This document shows positions 6,662-14,578 of a DNA stretch of 14,931 nt, piece by piece. The notes under the pieces were generated by a model, which ran no database searches, had not been told where the DNA came from, and worked only from the letters and a program-made list of their open reading frames with translations. Origin of the DNA: an uncultured Oxalobacteraceae bacterium (lineage in GTDB: Bacteria; Pseudomonadota; Gammaproteobacteria; Burkholderiales; Burkholderiaceae); assembly GCA_946480015.1 (NCBI GenBank), contig CAMLIL010000120.1:1-14931 (forward strand). Reading direction: 5' to 3'. The stretch's first letter is position 1. Every line of letters starts with the position of its first letter. The position numbers and the translations under genes are program-made.

Positions 6662-8230
6662 ATGGCATCCAAATCAATCACTTCGATAGTACTCAGCAGC
6701 TTGCTGTTGTTACCGCTAACTGTTTTTGCACAAGATCGCGTTATCGACGTCAACGTCAAGCAGGTCCAGGGCAAACTGAACAAGACGTTCAATTTCTCGG
6801 TCAGCGCCGGGCGTGCCAATGAGGGTTTGCGCGCCGACTGGCAGCAGCAGCTGGCCGAAATCAAGCGCGACGCCGGTTTCAAATATATCCGCATGCATGG
6901 CCTGCTCACCGACGATATGGCGGTGTACGGGATCGATGCGCAAGGTAAGGAACAATATAATTTCCAATATATCGACACGCTCTACGATTATCTGCTCAGC
7001 ATCGGCGTCAAACCGTTTGTCGAACTCGGATTCATGCCCAACGCAATGGCCAGCGGCAATAAGACTATTTTCTGGTGGCGCGGTAATGTCACGCCGCCGC
7101 GCAGCTATGAAAAATGGGGTGAGCTGGTAAAAAAACTGACCGAACACTGGACCGAGCGTTACGGCAAGGACGAGGTAGCCACCTGGTATTTCGAAGTATG
7201 GAACGAACCGAATCTGGACGGATTCTGGGCCGGCACCCAGGCCGAATACTTCAAGCTCTACGACTATGCGGCGCGCGCAGTCAAGAGCGTCGATTCGCGC
7301 TATAAGGTCGGCGGTCCGGCAACGGCCGGCGCGGCCTGGGTACCCGAAATGATCGCCCATTGTGCGGAAAATAAAGTACCGCTCGATTTCATCAGCACGC
7401 ACACCTATGGCGTGGGCGAGGGTTTCCTCGACGAATTCGGCACCAAAGGCACCGTACTGATCAAAGACGAGGGGGCGATCAGCAACGATGCCTGGCGCAA
7501 TCGCAAGGAAATTGCGGCATCGGCGATGCCTAATCTGGAACTGCATTACACCGAATGGAGTTCCTCCTACACCCCGGCCGACCCGACCCACGACAGCTAT
7601 CACCAGGCCGCCTACATCCTGCAAAAACTCAAGCAGGTGGGTGGGGCGGCACAGTCGATGTCGTACTGGGTATTCACCGACGTTTTCGAAGAACCCGGCC
7701 CCCGGTTCGAAGCCTTCCACGGTGGATTTGGCTTGATGAACACGCAAGGGATCAAGAAGCCGGCGTACTTCGCTTACCAGTTCCTGAATAATCTGGCGTC
7801 CACCGAACTGAAGAACAACGACAAAAAATCGATCGCCACGACCGACGACAAGGGCAATGTGCAAGTCTTGCTGTGGGATTACACCCATACCCTGCCGGAC
7901 GGAATCAACAATCAGCAGTACTTCATCAAGGACCTGCCGCCAGCCGGCAAGGGCAAGGTACAGGTCAACATGGGCGGGCTGAAAAAAGGCGCGTACACGC
8001 TGACGATCTCCCAGGTCGGCTACAAGCAGAACGACGCCTACACCGGCTACATCAAGATGGGATCGCCCAAGCAGTTGACCAGGGACCAGGTCGCCAGCCT
8101 GAAAGCGCTCGCCACCGGCAAGCCTGCCGAGCAGCGGAAAGTAAGCGTGGGCGACGATGGCCGTGTCAGCCTTGCCCTGCCCCTGCGCGAGAATGACGTT
8201 TACCTGCTCAAACTCAGCGCCGCCAAGTAA
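6662..8230 (+). CDS. Secreted GH39 glycosidase, probable beta-xylosidase
   Basis: A 522-residue protein with a Sec signal peptide (residues 1-23, cleavage after TVFA before QD). The GH39 TIM barrel shows the acid/base Glu182 in FEVWNEPNL and the probable nucleophile Glu298 in LHYTEWSSSYTP. Other family hallmarks are YIRMHGLLTDD near residue 75, FISTHTYG near 243 and SYWVFTDVFEE in the later barrel. A C-terminal beta domain follows, as in typical GH39 beta-xylosidases of about 500 residues. Members hydrolyse xylo-oligosaccharides or related glycosides with retention of configuration. An upstream in-frame start at 6542 would put 40 unlikely residues before the signal peptide and is rejected. 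GH43 follows after 23 bases, so the two are likely cotranscribed. A role in xylan or arabinoxylan use is inferred from the pair. Confidence 0.88.
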   Translation: MASKSITSIVLSSLLLLPLTVFAQDRVIDVNVKQVQGKLNKTFNFSVSAGRANEGLRADWQQQLAEIKRDAGFKYIRMHGLLTDDMAVYGIDAQGKEQYNFQYIDTLYDYLLSIGVKPFVELGFMPNAMASGNKTIFWWRGNVTPPRSYEKWGELVKKLTEHWTERYGKDEVATWYFEVWNEPNLDGFWAGTQAEYFKLYDYAARAVKSVDSRYKVGGPATAGAAWVPEMIAHCAENKVPLDFISTHTYGVGEGFLDEFGTKGTVLIKDEGAISNDAWRNRKEIAASAMPNLELHYTEWSSSYTPADPTHDSYHQAAYILQKLKQVGGAAQSMSYWVFTDVFEEPGPRFEAFHGGFGLMNTQGIKKPAYFAYQFLNNLASTELKNNDKKSIATTDDKGNVQVLLWDYTHTLPDGINNQQYFIKDLPPAGKGKVQVNMGGLKKGAYTLTISQVGYKQNDAYTGYIKMGSPKQLTRDQVASLKALATGKPAEQRKVSVGDDGRVSLALPLRENDVYLLKLSAAK

Positions 8231-8253
8231 CCCCGACACTGGAACCTGAACAC

Positions 8254-9876
8254 ATGACTTCTTACTCCCGACGCAGCCTGATCAAAACCATCGTGGCTGG
8301 GGCCGCTGCCGCACCGCTGGCGGGCAACAGCGCCCCGCGCAAGGTGTCCGAATGCACCAGTGCGCCCGTGGCGCGCTGGGCCAGCGGCATTGAAGGCCAG
8401 CGTAAAGCCGACCTGGGCAATGGCACCTTCCTCAATCCCATCATCGCCGGCGACCATCCCGACCCAACGATTTTGAAGGACGGCAAGAACTACTACATGA
8501 CGTTCTCGTCGTTCTATTCCTATCCTGGAATCGTGATCTGGCATTCCACCGATCTGGTGAACTGGGCGCCGGTCACCCCGGCGCTGTCCAAGCCGCTCGG
8601 CACCATCTGGGCACTGGACCTGTGCAAGCACAACGGCAGATACTTCATTTACATCCCCGCGGCACCGGACGGCAGCAACTGGTCCATCTACGCCATCTGG
8701 GCCGACAATATCGCCGGCCCATGGAGCGATCCGGTCGACCTCAAGATCAAGGGCTGCATCGACCCAGGCCATGTCGTGGGCGAGGACGGCAAGCGCTATC
8801 TGTTCGTCAACGGCATCCGCAAGATCAGGCTGACCGACGACGGGCTGGCCACCGATGGCGCGATCGAACATGCCTACAGCCCATGGCGCTATCCGGAAGA
8901 CTGGGTGGTGGAGAACTTCGCGCCGGAAGGTCCGAAACTCATGCGCCGTGGCGAGTGGTTTTATCTGGTGACCGCCGTCGGCGGGACCTCGGGTCCGCCG
9001 ACCGGCCACATGGTGATCGCCGCGCGCTCGCGTTCGATTCATGGCCCGTGGGAACACTGCCCCCGCAATCCCCTGGTGCGCACCCTGAGCGCCGGCGAAC
9101 CGTGGTGGTCACGCGGCCACGCCAGCCTGGTCGAAGGGCCGGCCGGCGATTGGTGGATGGTGTATCACGGCTATGAGAACGGTTACCGCACGCTGGGCCG
9201 TCAAACCCTGCTCGAACCCATCGAATGGACGGCTGATGGCTGGTTCCGGGCCAAAGGCGGGGATCTCTCCAAGCCCCTGGCCAAGCCAAAGGGCGGCAAG
9301 GCGGGTCCATCGGGATTTGCGCTCTCCGACGATTTCAAGACCAACCGGTTTGGCGTGCAGTGGTCCTTCCACGATCCCGCAGCCAACGAAATGGCGCGCG
9401 TGCGCTACGACAATGGCAGCCTGGTCTTGAATGCAAATGGCCGCTCGCCGGCGGACAGCTCTCCTCTTACCTGTCCGGTCGGCGACCGTTCTTACGAGGT
9501 GGAGGTGACGCTGGAGCTGACCGGCAAGGCGGAAGCGGGGCTGCTCCTGTTTTACAACTACAAGGCATTCGTGGGCGTCGGCTTTGACAATGCCGATATC
9601 AAGACGTTTGCCTCGGCCGAGGAACAGGGCTGGATGCGCACGAAATCATCGACGTCGCGCATGCGCATCCGCATGCGCAACGACAACAATGTGGTGACCT
9701 ACTGGTATTCGCGCGACGACGGCGCAAGCTGGGCTTTGCACGGCTTGCGCATGGAAGTATCCGGTATCCACCATAATGTGTTCGGCGGCTTCCTCAGCCT
9801 GAAAGTGGGGATTTACTGCGCCGGCGAAGGATCGGTGCGCGTCAGCCGCTTCCAGTATCGCGCCATTCAAAGCTGA
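8254..9876 (+). CDS. GH43 beta-xylosidase/arabinofuranosidase-type enzyme with Tat signal
   Basis: A 540-residue protein. The N-terminus has a twin-arginine motif (SRRSLIK at residues 5-11) and a mild hydrophobic stretch ending around PLAG, so Tat export is predicted. The GH43 five-bladed propeller carries the inverting triad: base Asp70 in GDHPDPTIL, pKa modulator Asp170 in GCIDPGHV and acid Glu225 in FAPEGPKL. After about residue 350 comes a concanavalin-like C-terminal beta-sandwich (LSDDFKTNRFGVQWSF; AGLLLFYNYKAFVGVGFD; MRIRMRNDNNVVTYWYSRDD), as in two-domain GH43 xylosidases. GH43 enzymes remove xylose or arabinose from xylan-type oligosaccharides; which one cannot be told here. It lies 23 bases after GH39 on the same strand. 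A strong hairpin follows its stop codon. Confidence 0.9.
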   Translation: MTSYSRRSLIKTIVAGAAAAPLAGNSAPRKVSECTSAPVARWASGIEGQRKADLGNGTFLNPIIAGDHPDPTILKDGKNYYMTFSSFYSYPGIVIWHSTDLVNWAPVTPALSKPLGTIWALDLCKHNGRYFIYIPAAPDGSNWSIYAIWADNIAGPWSDPVDLKIKGCIDPGHVVGEDGKRYLFVNGIRKIRLTDDGLATDGAIEHAYSPWRYPEDWVVENFAPEGPKLMRRGEWFYLVTAVGGTSGPPTGHMVIAARSRSIHGPWEHCPRNPLVRTLSAGEPWWSRGHASLVEGPAGDWWMVYHGYENGYRTLGRQTLLEPIEWTADGWFRAKGGDLSKPLAKPKGGKAGPSGFALSDDFKTNRFGVQWSFHDPAANEMARVRYDNGSLVLNANGRSPADSSPLTCPVGDRSYEVEVTLELTGKAEAGLLLFYNYKAFVGVGFDNADIKTFASAEEQGWMRTKSSTSRMRIRMRNDNNVVTYWYSRDDGASWALHGLRMEVSGIHHNVFGGFLSLKVGIYCAGEGSVRVSRFQYRAIQS

Positions 9877-9882
9877 TGGGTG

Positions 9883-9906
9883 ACGGGCTCCGGCAATGGA
9901 GCCCGT
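9883..9906. terminator. Perfect 9-bp hairpin between convergent GH43 and GH5 genes
   Basis: ACGGGCTCC, a GGCAAT loop and GGAGCCCGT form a perfect 9-bp stem 6 bases after the GH43 stop and 10 bases from the GH5 stop on the other strand. The T-run is poor on both sides. Its position suggests a shared two-way terminator for the convergent genes. Confidence 0.7.
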
Positions 9907-9916
9907 TCCGGCTTGC

Positions 9917-11128
9917 TTATTTGCTGGCGTTGACGATTGCGCTGATCACGTCGGGATAGACCTGCGCTCCGGTGGCCCGATTGAACAGTCCCGATGCGTG
10001 GGTGGTGGTGACGCCGCTATCCCAGTACACGGGGACCACGCCATGCTGGTATGCCGATCTGGTGATGCACTCGTCCCAGTATTTCCGATACGTGCCGCCC
10101 GGATCGTATTCGGTGCGCAGGCTGGCCGAATACTCGCCCATGATCACCGGCACGCCTTGATCGATAAACGCCGTTTTCAACTTCTGGAACTGGGCATCGG
10201 TGTAGGACTCGTTCGCCCAGGTTTCGGTTGCCGCTGGATCCGTCGCAATCTTGCCCCACTGCCAGATTTTGCTGTCGTTGTTGAGCGTGAAATTGAACGG
10301 GTCGTAGTAGTGCACTTCCATCATCAAGCGGCTGGCGATGGTGTCGGCCGGAAGGGTCGCATTGCAGGACAGCGTGTAGTCGATGTTGGTGATGTAGCCC
10401 TGCACAACGAGGTGGCGCTTGGCATTGTTGCCACCGGTGGCACGCACCGTGTTCACGAACGTTTTGTTGAAACTATTCTGCACCGCGCAGTTTTCCACGG
10501 TCGGCGCGCTGTACACGCCTTCCATGGCCACTTCGTTGGTGCCCGCAAACAATAGATAGTCGTCGTAGCCTTTGAAGGCCGTGGCAATCTGCGTCCAGAA
10601 TTTGTCGATGCGCGCGTTCACGGCGGTTTGCTGGGCATAACTCGGCTGCATCCATCCGCCATCCCAGTGGATATTGATCATCACATACAGACCGGCATTA
10701 CGCGCATAGTCGACCACCTGCTTGACGCGCGCCATCCACGCCGCGCTGATGTTGTAGTTGGCGTCTGCGTACTGGCTCCATGACACTGGTATCCGCACCG
10801 ACTTGAAACCTGCCGCTTTGACGGCGTTCATCAACTCCTGGGTGGTCGCGGCGTTGCCCCACGCGGTTTCGCTTGGCATCGCTTCGAGCGTGTTGCCAAG
10901 ATTCCAGCCGGGCGACATTTGTTTTGCCAACTCGAGGCTCGTCATGTCGCGCATGCCGCTGGTGTCGACCGATGGCGTGCCCGCCGCCGGTGGGGTGGCG
11001 ACAGTCGGGCTGCCACCGGATGGCGGCGCGTTGACGGCGGCCGCGCTGCTACTGCCACCGCCGCATCCGGCCAAGCTGAGCGCGAAAAGAAAGGAAGACG
11101 CGCAGGCGCGTCCGGGCAGGTGTTTCAT
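9917..11128 (-). CDS. GH5 endoglucanase-like lipoprotein
   Basis: A 403-residue protein with a lipoprotein signal (FALSLAGC, lipidated Cys22) and a Ser/Pro/Ala/Thr-rich linker to about residue 57. The catalytic domain begins near 60 and shows GH5 hallmarks: GWNLGNTLEA, KSVRIPVSWSQY, INIHWDGGW, acid/base Glu199 in FAGTNEV, HYYDPFNF, and nucleophile Glu332 in VIMGEYS. The pattern resembles GH5 subfamily 4-like endo-beta-glucanases, which may act on cellulose, xyloglucan, lichenan or xylan; the subfamily is my estimate. It is probably anchored to the outer membrane and would make oligosaccharides for the neighbouring exo-enzymes. AGGAG lies 5 bases before the ATG. It is convergent with GH43 and separately transcribed. 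Confidence 0.9.
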   Translation of the reverse strand: MKHLPGRACASSFLFALSLAGCGGGSSSAAAVNAPPSGGSPTVATPPAAGTPSVDTSGMRDMTSLELAKQMSPGWNLGNTLEAMPSETAWGNAATTQELMNAVKAAGFKSVRIPVSWSQYADANYNISAAWMARVKQVVDYARNAGLYVMINIHWDGGWMQPSYAQQTAVNARIDKFWTQIATAFKGYDDYLLFAGTNEVAMEGVYSAPTVENCAVQNSFNKTFVNTVRATGGNNAKRHLVVQGYITNIDYTLSCNATLPADTIASRLMMEVHYYDPFNFTLNNDSKIWQWGKIATDPAATETWANESYTDAQFQKLKTAFIDQGVPVIMGEYSASLRTEYDPGGTYRKYWDECITRSAYQHGVVPVYWDSGVTTTHASGLFNRATGAQVYPDVISAIVNASK

Positions 11129-11410
11129 ATTTCTCCTGAGGGCCTATGTTGTTTAAGAGAAAAATGATACGTCCAGTTAGCAACATCCCGATATTGGAAG
11201 TGCTGCGATTGCTACAAGCACCGTGATTCTTGTACGAATTCTGGCTCTATTGTTAGTAGCGACATCGGCAGGAGCCGCAGATAATTTCGCGTGCAGACGC
11301 TCACCAGCTCCAAATAATGCAAAAATAGCCACTCCGGCCGTCGACCTTGCCGCTCCGCGCCGCTAGCTGAGGGTCAAGCGGGGGCAGCCTATACACTGAG
11401 GAGAGTAACG
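11129..11410. other. Divergent intergenic region between GH5 and second VOC gene
   Basis: No gene is seen. The region must carry the promoters of GH5 (minus) and the VOC gene (plus), but no confident -35/-10 pair was found. A 6-bp inverted repeat, TACAAG at 11213-11218 and CTTGTA at 11229-11234 with a 10-base spacer, lies about 85-106 bases upstream of the GH5 start and is a possible operator. A GAGGAGA ribosome site for the VOC gene is at 11398-11404. Confidence 0.4.
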
Positions 11411-11899
11411 ATGAATAAGAACATCATCTGCCTGTGGTATGACCATGACGCGGAAGAGGCCGCGCACTTTTACGCCCGCACTTTTCCCGACAGCACAGTC
11501 GGCGCGATTCACCGCGCACCGTCTGATTTTCCTGGTGGCAAGGCTGGTACCGTTCTAACAGTCGAGTTCACCGTATGCGGCATTCCCTGCCTTGGCCTCA
11601 ATGGTGGGAATACCTTCAAGCACAGCGAGGCCTTCTCGTTTCAGATCGCCACGGATGACCAGGCCGAAACCGACCGCTATTGGAGCGCGATCATCGACAA
11701 CGGCGGCGCGGAGAGCGCATGCGGCTGGTGCAAAGACAAATGGGGCCTGTCGTGGCAGATCACGCCGCGTGTCCTGACCGAGGCGATGTCCCAGGGCGGC
11801 GATGTCGCCAAGCGTGCGTTCGAAGCGATGATGAAGATGCGCAAGATCGACGTCGCGCAGATCGAGGCGGCGGTGCGCGGCGAGGCTGGGTCGAGCTGA
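11411..11899 (+). CDS. VOC-family protein of the PhnB/3-dmu-9_3-mt type
   Basis: A 162-residue cytoplasmic protein. It begins with the family pattern ICLWYDHDAEEAAHFYARTF, then VEFTVCGIPCLGLNGG, FSFQIATDDQAETDRYW and GWCKDKWGLSWQITP. This is the signature of the PF06983-type VOC proteins, often misnamed 3-demethylubiquinone methyltransferase. The C-terminal helix (AKRAFEAMMKMRKIDVAQIE) is also typical, and length is normal for the family. The reaction is unknown; these are not true methyltransferases. GAGGAGA sits 6 bases before the ATG. It has no obvious link to its neighbours. Confidence 0.88.
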   Translation: MNKNIICLWYDHDAEEAAHFYARTFPDSTVGAIHRAPSDFPGGKAGTVLTVEFTVCGIPCLGLNGGNTFKHSEAFSFQIATDDQAETDRYWSAIIDNGGAESACGWCKDKWGLSWQITPRVLTEAMSQGGDVAKRAFEAMMKMRKIDVAQIEAAVRGEAGSS

Positions 11900-12101
11900 G
11901 CGCCATCGGCGGCAATTTCGAGCGCTCGCCCGAGCTCAACGCCAGGATTGCGCCTTACCTGTTAAGTCGACGGAGCGATCCGTGGTGTTTCTACATGATG
12001 TGGTGGAAACGCACCGCATTACCACAGGGAAAATTTATATATAGTCACTGTTTCCGAATTGGCATACACTTCCTGGTTTGCGTGCTTGGGAGGCAGTGAT
12101 G

Positions 12102-13694
12102 ATGCGTCGTATATGTGCTGGATATTTGTTGGCTGGAGCTGCTTTAAGCGGGTGCGGTGGCGGCTCGGATTCTTCGGCGCCCGCCGCGCAGCCGGCGATC
12201 GCTGCGCAATCGGGCACAGTGTCGCGGGTCATCGCCAATGGCACCAGCATCAATATCGAGATCATCGCGCAGACGTCCAACTTCACGTCGGCGGCGACGG
12301 TGTATGCGAGCGCCAGCGATAGCGCCGGCGTCCTGCAATTGCCCGTAAAAGTCACCAGCAATGGCGCCGGGAGCTACACCTTCGCATTGGATACAATCAG
12401 CACGATGCCTGGGGGGCATTACACGGGCAACGTCACGATCAAGTTGTGCAGCGACCAGGCCTGCGGCGTTCCGCTGAACGTGCCGACCCTCAGCGTTCCT
12501 TACGATCTGACGGTACTGACCAGCAACAGCGCTTGGCCAGGCGACAAACTCACGGGATTGTCGCCATGGAGCGGCGTTTCAGATTGGTCCACGTTCCAAG
12601 GCAATAATGCCCATACCGGCTATGTTCCCGTCGAGGTGAAGGCCGACCAAATGCTGTTGCGCTGGAAGCGCGGCGCGCTCAATACCAGCGGTACGGGCTA
12701 TAGCACCAGCTTGTCGCCCCTGGTCACCGCCAACGGCCTGTTCTATGCGAGCGGGTCGAACAAGCTCACCGCCTATAAAGAGCTGGACGGCAATGAAGTG
12801 TGGCATTACGACGTCAGCGGATTGACTTACCCTTCCGTCAATCCGCCCGCCGTTGATGGCGGCGTCGTCTACATGGCGGCTGGGCAACAGCAGTCGACTT
12901 ATATGTTCGCCTTCGATGCCGCGAACGGCAATGTGCGTTTCAAGGCGCAAATGGGTTCGCAATGGGAAAACTACCTGTCGCCAGTGGTAGCCGGCGACGC
13001 GGTTTACACGAATGCGGGCAGCTACGGCGGCCTGTACGCCTTCAATACGTCCGGCGACCGGCTTTTCGTTGGTGCGCTGTCCCAGACATCGATGTGGTCG
13101 CCCGCAGCCGACGCCAGGGCTGTGTATGCCTACACCGGCGACGCGCTGACGATGTTCGAGCCGAAGACAGGTGCCGTGCTGGCCACGATCAAGGACAGCG
13201 GTTTCACCAACTATGTGTACCAGGTCGGCGGCTCCGCTGTGATCGGCGCGAACGGTGGCGTGTATGCCGCGGCTTACGCCAACGGTTATCTCAACGGCGG
13301 TGGGATCGGCAACAGCTTGACCCGCTTCGATACCATCAAGGGATTCGTCGACTGGCGTATCCCGGGTGTTTATACCGTGACCCCGGCCTACGCGGACGGA
13401 GTGCTGTATGCACCCAATGCCAACCCGACTCGGCTCGAAGCGCGTGCGGAAGCGGACGGCAAGCTTCTGTGGTCGTGGACGCCGCCCCTTAGCGGCGAAA
13501 CGGCATTCTATGGCGCGCCGGTCGTGACCAAGAACCTGCTTATCGTCAGCAGCAATAAAAATACGTATGCAGTCGACCTGCGCAGCCATCAAGTCGTGTG
13601 GAGCTATCCCGCTCCCGGCCATCTTGCTATCAGCCGCAACGGCGTCCTGTATATCCAGAATCCGGAAGCCCTGGTGGCAATTAACCTGAAGTAG
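12102..13694 (+). CDS. PQQ-like beta-propeller lipoprotein
   Basis: A 530-residue protein with a lipoprotein signal (MRRICAGYLLAGAALSGC, Cys18 lipidated) and a GGGSDSSAPAA linker. Residues about 35-135 form an Ig-like beta domain (VSRVIANGTSINIEI; YTGNVTIKLCSDQACGVPL). From about 160 a propeller of BamB/PQQ-like repeats follows, opening with WSTFQGNNAHTGYVPV and continuing with blades of the type LTAYKELDGNEVWHYDV, MFAFDAANGNVRFKA and TYAVDLRSHQVVWSYPAPG. No PQQ-dehydrogenase active-site motif is visible, so a scaffold or binding role is more likely than an enzyme. GGGAGG at 12088-12093 has better spacing to ATG 12102 (8 bases) than to the adjacent ATG 12099 (5 bases). It converges on ssb. 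Function unknown. Confidence 0.82.
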   Translation: MRRICAGYLLAGAALSGCGGGSDSSAPAAQPAIAAQSGTVSRVIANGTSINIEIIAQTSNFTSAATVYASASDSAGVLQLPVKVTSNGAGSYTFALDTISTMPGGHYTGNVTIKLCSDQACGVPLNVPTLSVPYDLTVLTSNSAWPGDKLTGLSPWSGVSDWSTFQGNNAHTGYVPVEVKADQMLLRWKRGALNTSGTGYSTSLSPLVTANGLFYASGSNKLTAYKELDGNEVWHYDVSGLTYPSVNPPAVDGGVVYMAAGQQQSTYMFAFDAANGNVRFKAQMGSQWENYLSPVVAGDAVYTNAGSYGGLYAFNTSGDRLFVGALSQTSMWSPAADARAVYAYTGDALTMFEPKTGAVLATIKDSGFTNYVYQVGGSAVIGANGGVYAAAYANGYLNGGGIGNSLTRFDTIKGFVDWRIPGVYTVTPAYADGVLYAPNANPTRLEARAEADGKLLWSWTPPLSGETAFYGAPVVTKNLLIVSSNKNTYAVDLRSHQVVWSYPAPGHLAISRNGVLYIQNPEALVAINLK

Positions 13695-13698
13695 AAGT

Positions 13699-13731
13699 AA
13701 AAACCCCCGCAAACTCAGAGAGTAACCGGGG
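13699..13731 (-). terminator. Rho-independent terminator of ssb
   Basis: Read on the minus strand, CCCCG and CGGGG close a stem (complement of 13727-13731 and 13705-13709) with an inner ACTC/GAGT stem and a TCT loop. A GTTTTT tract follows (complement of 13699-13704). The T-run lies on the ssb side of reading, so it serves ssb and ends just past the stop of the convergent lipoprotein gene. Confidence 0.7.
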
Positions 13732-13770
13732 CGTAAATCTCCTCATAGAGGAAGTGGGCTTTAGTTTACG
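13732..13770. repeat. Nested inverted repeat between propeller gene and ssb
   Basis: CGTAAA at 13732-13737 pairs with TTTACG at 13765-13770, and inside it TCCTC at 13740-13744 pairs with GAGGA at 13748-13752 around an ATA loop. No T-run follows on the plus strand. It may be part of the end signal of the propeller gene or a structured 3' part of the ssb transcript. Confidence 0.35.
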
Positions 13771-13787
13771 GAACTGAAAACTACTGT

Positions 13788-14279
13788 CTAGAACGGAATA
13801 TCGTCATCCATATCCGAGAAGTTCGGCGCCGGTTTCGGTGCCGGACGCGCGGCCGGTGCCGGTGGTGGCGCCTGGCGTGGGGCCGGACGGCTTGGCGGGG
13901 CGTCGTAGCCGCCGCCGTCATCCATGTCGTTGCCGCCCATGCCTTGACGGCCACCCAGCATCTGCATGTTTTCCGCGATGATGTCGGTCGCGTACTTTTC
14001 CACGCCATCCTTGTCGGTGTACTTGCGCGTCTGCAGGCGGCCTTCGACGTAGACCGACGAGCCTTTCTTCAGGTACTGCCCGACGATCTCGGCCAGACGC
14101 CCAAAGAACGAGATGCGATGCCATTCGGTCAGCTCTTTTTGTTCGCCGGTGTTGCGGTCCTTCGATTTGTACGAAGTCGCTACGGCGATGTTGGCGATAG
14201 CGTCACCGCTGGGCATGTAGCGGATCTCCGGATCGCGCCCCAAGTTGCCAACGATGATGACTTTATTGACTGATGCCAT
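13788..14279 (-). CDS. ssb: Single-stranded DNA-binding protein
   Basis: A 163-residue SSB. The OB fold covers residues 1-110 ([35 protein letters not shown] with Trp53; [33 protein letters not shown]). A flexible Gly/Pro/Ala-rich linker follows, then the acidic tip DMDDDIPF, which binds partner proteins of replication and repair. The protein binds single-stranded DNA as a tetramer during replication, recombination and repair. Length is normal for the family. AGGAG lies about 7 bases before the ATG. The gene diverges from uvrA across an SOS box, so DNA damage may raise its expression. An intrinsic terminator lies beyond its stop. Confidence 0.98.
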   Translation of the reverse strand: MASVNKVIIVGNLGRDPEIRYMPSGDAIANIAVATSYKSKDRNTGEQKELTEWHRISFFGRLAEIVGQYLKKGSSVYVEGRLQTRKYTDKDGVEKYATDIIAENMQMLGGRQGMGGNDMDDGGGYDAPPSRPAPRQAPPPAPAARPAPKPAPNFSDMDDDIPF

Positions 14280-14400
14280 GTAATGCTCCTGTTGAACTGC
14301 GGCGGCGCTCCGCAGTGCGATTGTCGTGATAGGCCGTAAATGACGATTATAAGCCAGTCACGCGCCAACCGCGAACGATCCCTTATGCACTCGACATGGT

Positions 14401-14428
14401 TTGCTAGCCCAGCCAATACTGGTATTAT
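14401..14428 (+). promoter_or_regulatory. Candidate uvrA promoter overlapped by the SOS box
   Basis: TTGCTA at 14401-14406 and TATTAT at 14423-14428 are 16 bases apart, matching sigma-70 consensus at 4 of 6 and 5 of 6 positions. The -10 box lies inside the LexA-type site, so bound LexA would block it. The leader to uvrA would be about 145 bases. On the minus strand a TATAAT is also present in the same spot (complement of 14425-14430), possibly serving ssb, but with no good -35 box. Confidence 0.5.
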
Positions 14429-14434
14429 ATACAG
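14419..14434. promoter_or_regulatory. LexA-type SOS box between ssb and uvrA
   Basis: CTGGTATTATATACAG fits the gamma/betaproteobacterial LexA consensus CTG-N10-CAG with an AT-rich TA-alternating centre. It is flanked symmetrically as TACTG...CAGTA. It lies between the divergent ssb and uvrA genes, as the SOS box does in E. coli uvrA-ssb. LexA repression with release after DNA damage is inferred from this. Confidence 0.85.
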
Positions 14435-14578
14435 TATTTAATTCGCGGAATTCTGACCAATATCAAGACCTTCCGTTCGCGCTTACGAGCTCAGCAGCTG
14501 GAGCACGCGCCGACGCCGCGATCCAAACACCGCTATAGTGATGCGCTGACCCCGTTGGCGAAAATATAAGGCAAGCAC

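Noticed and set aside
6716..8239. 507-codon open frame on the minus strand opposite GH39
   Set aside because: Antisense shadow; the plus strand has the GH39 catalytic motifs and signal peptide.
11900..12098. Possible continuation or remnant gene after the second VOC gene
   Set aside because: The stop of the VOC gene is clear and the following open frame shows no family pattern or ribosome site.
12579..13712. 377-codon open frame on the minus strand opposite the propeller lipoprotein
   Set aside because: Antisense shadow with Arg/His/Gly/Val-rich composition; the plus strand carries the lipobox and regular propeller blades.
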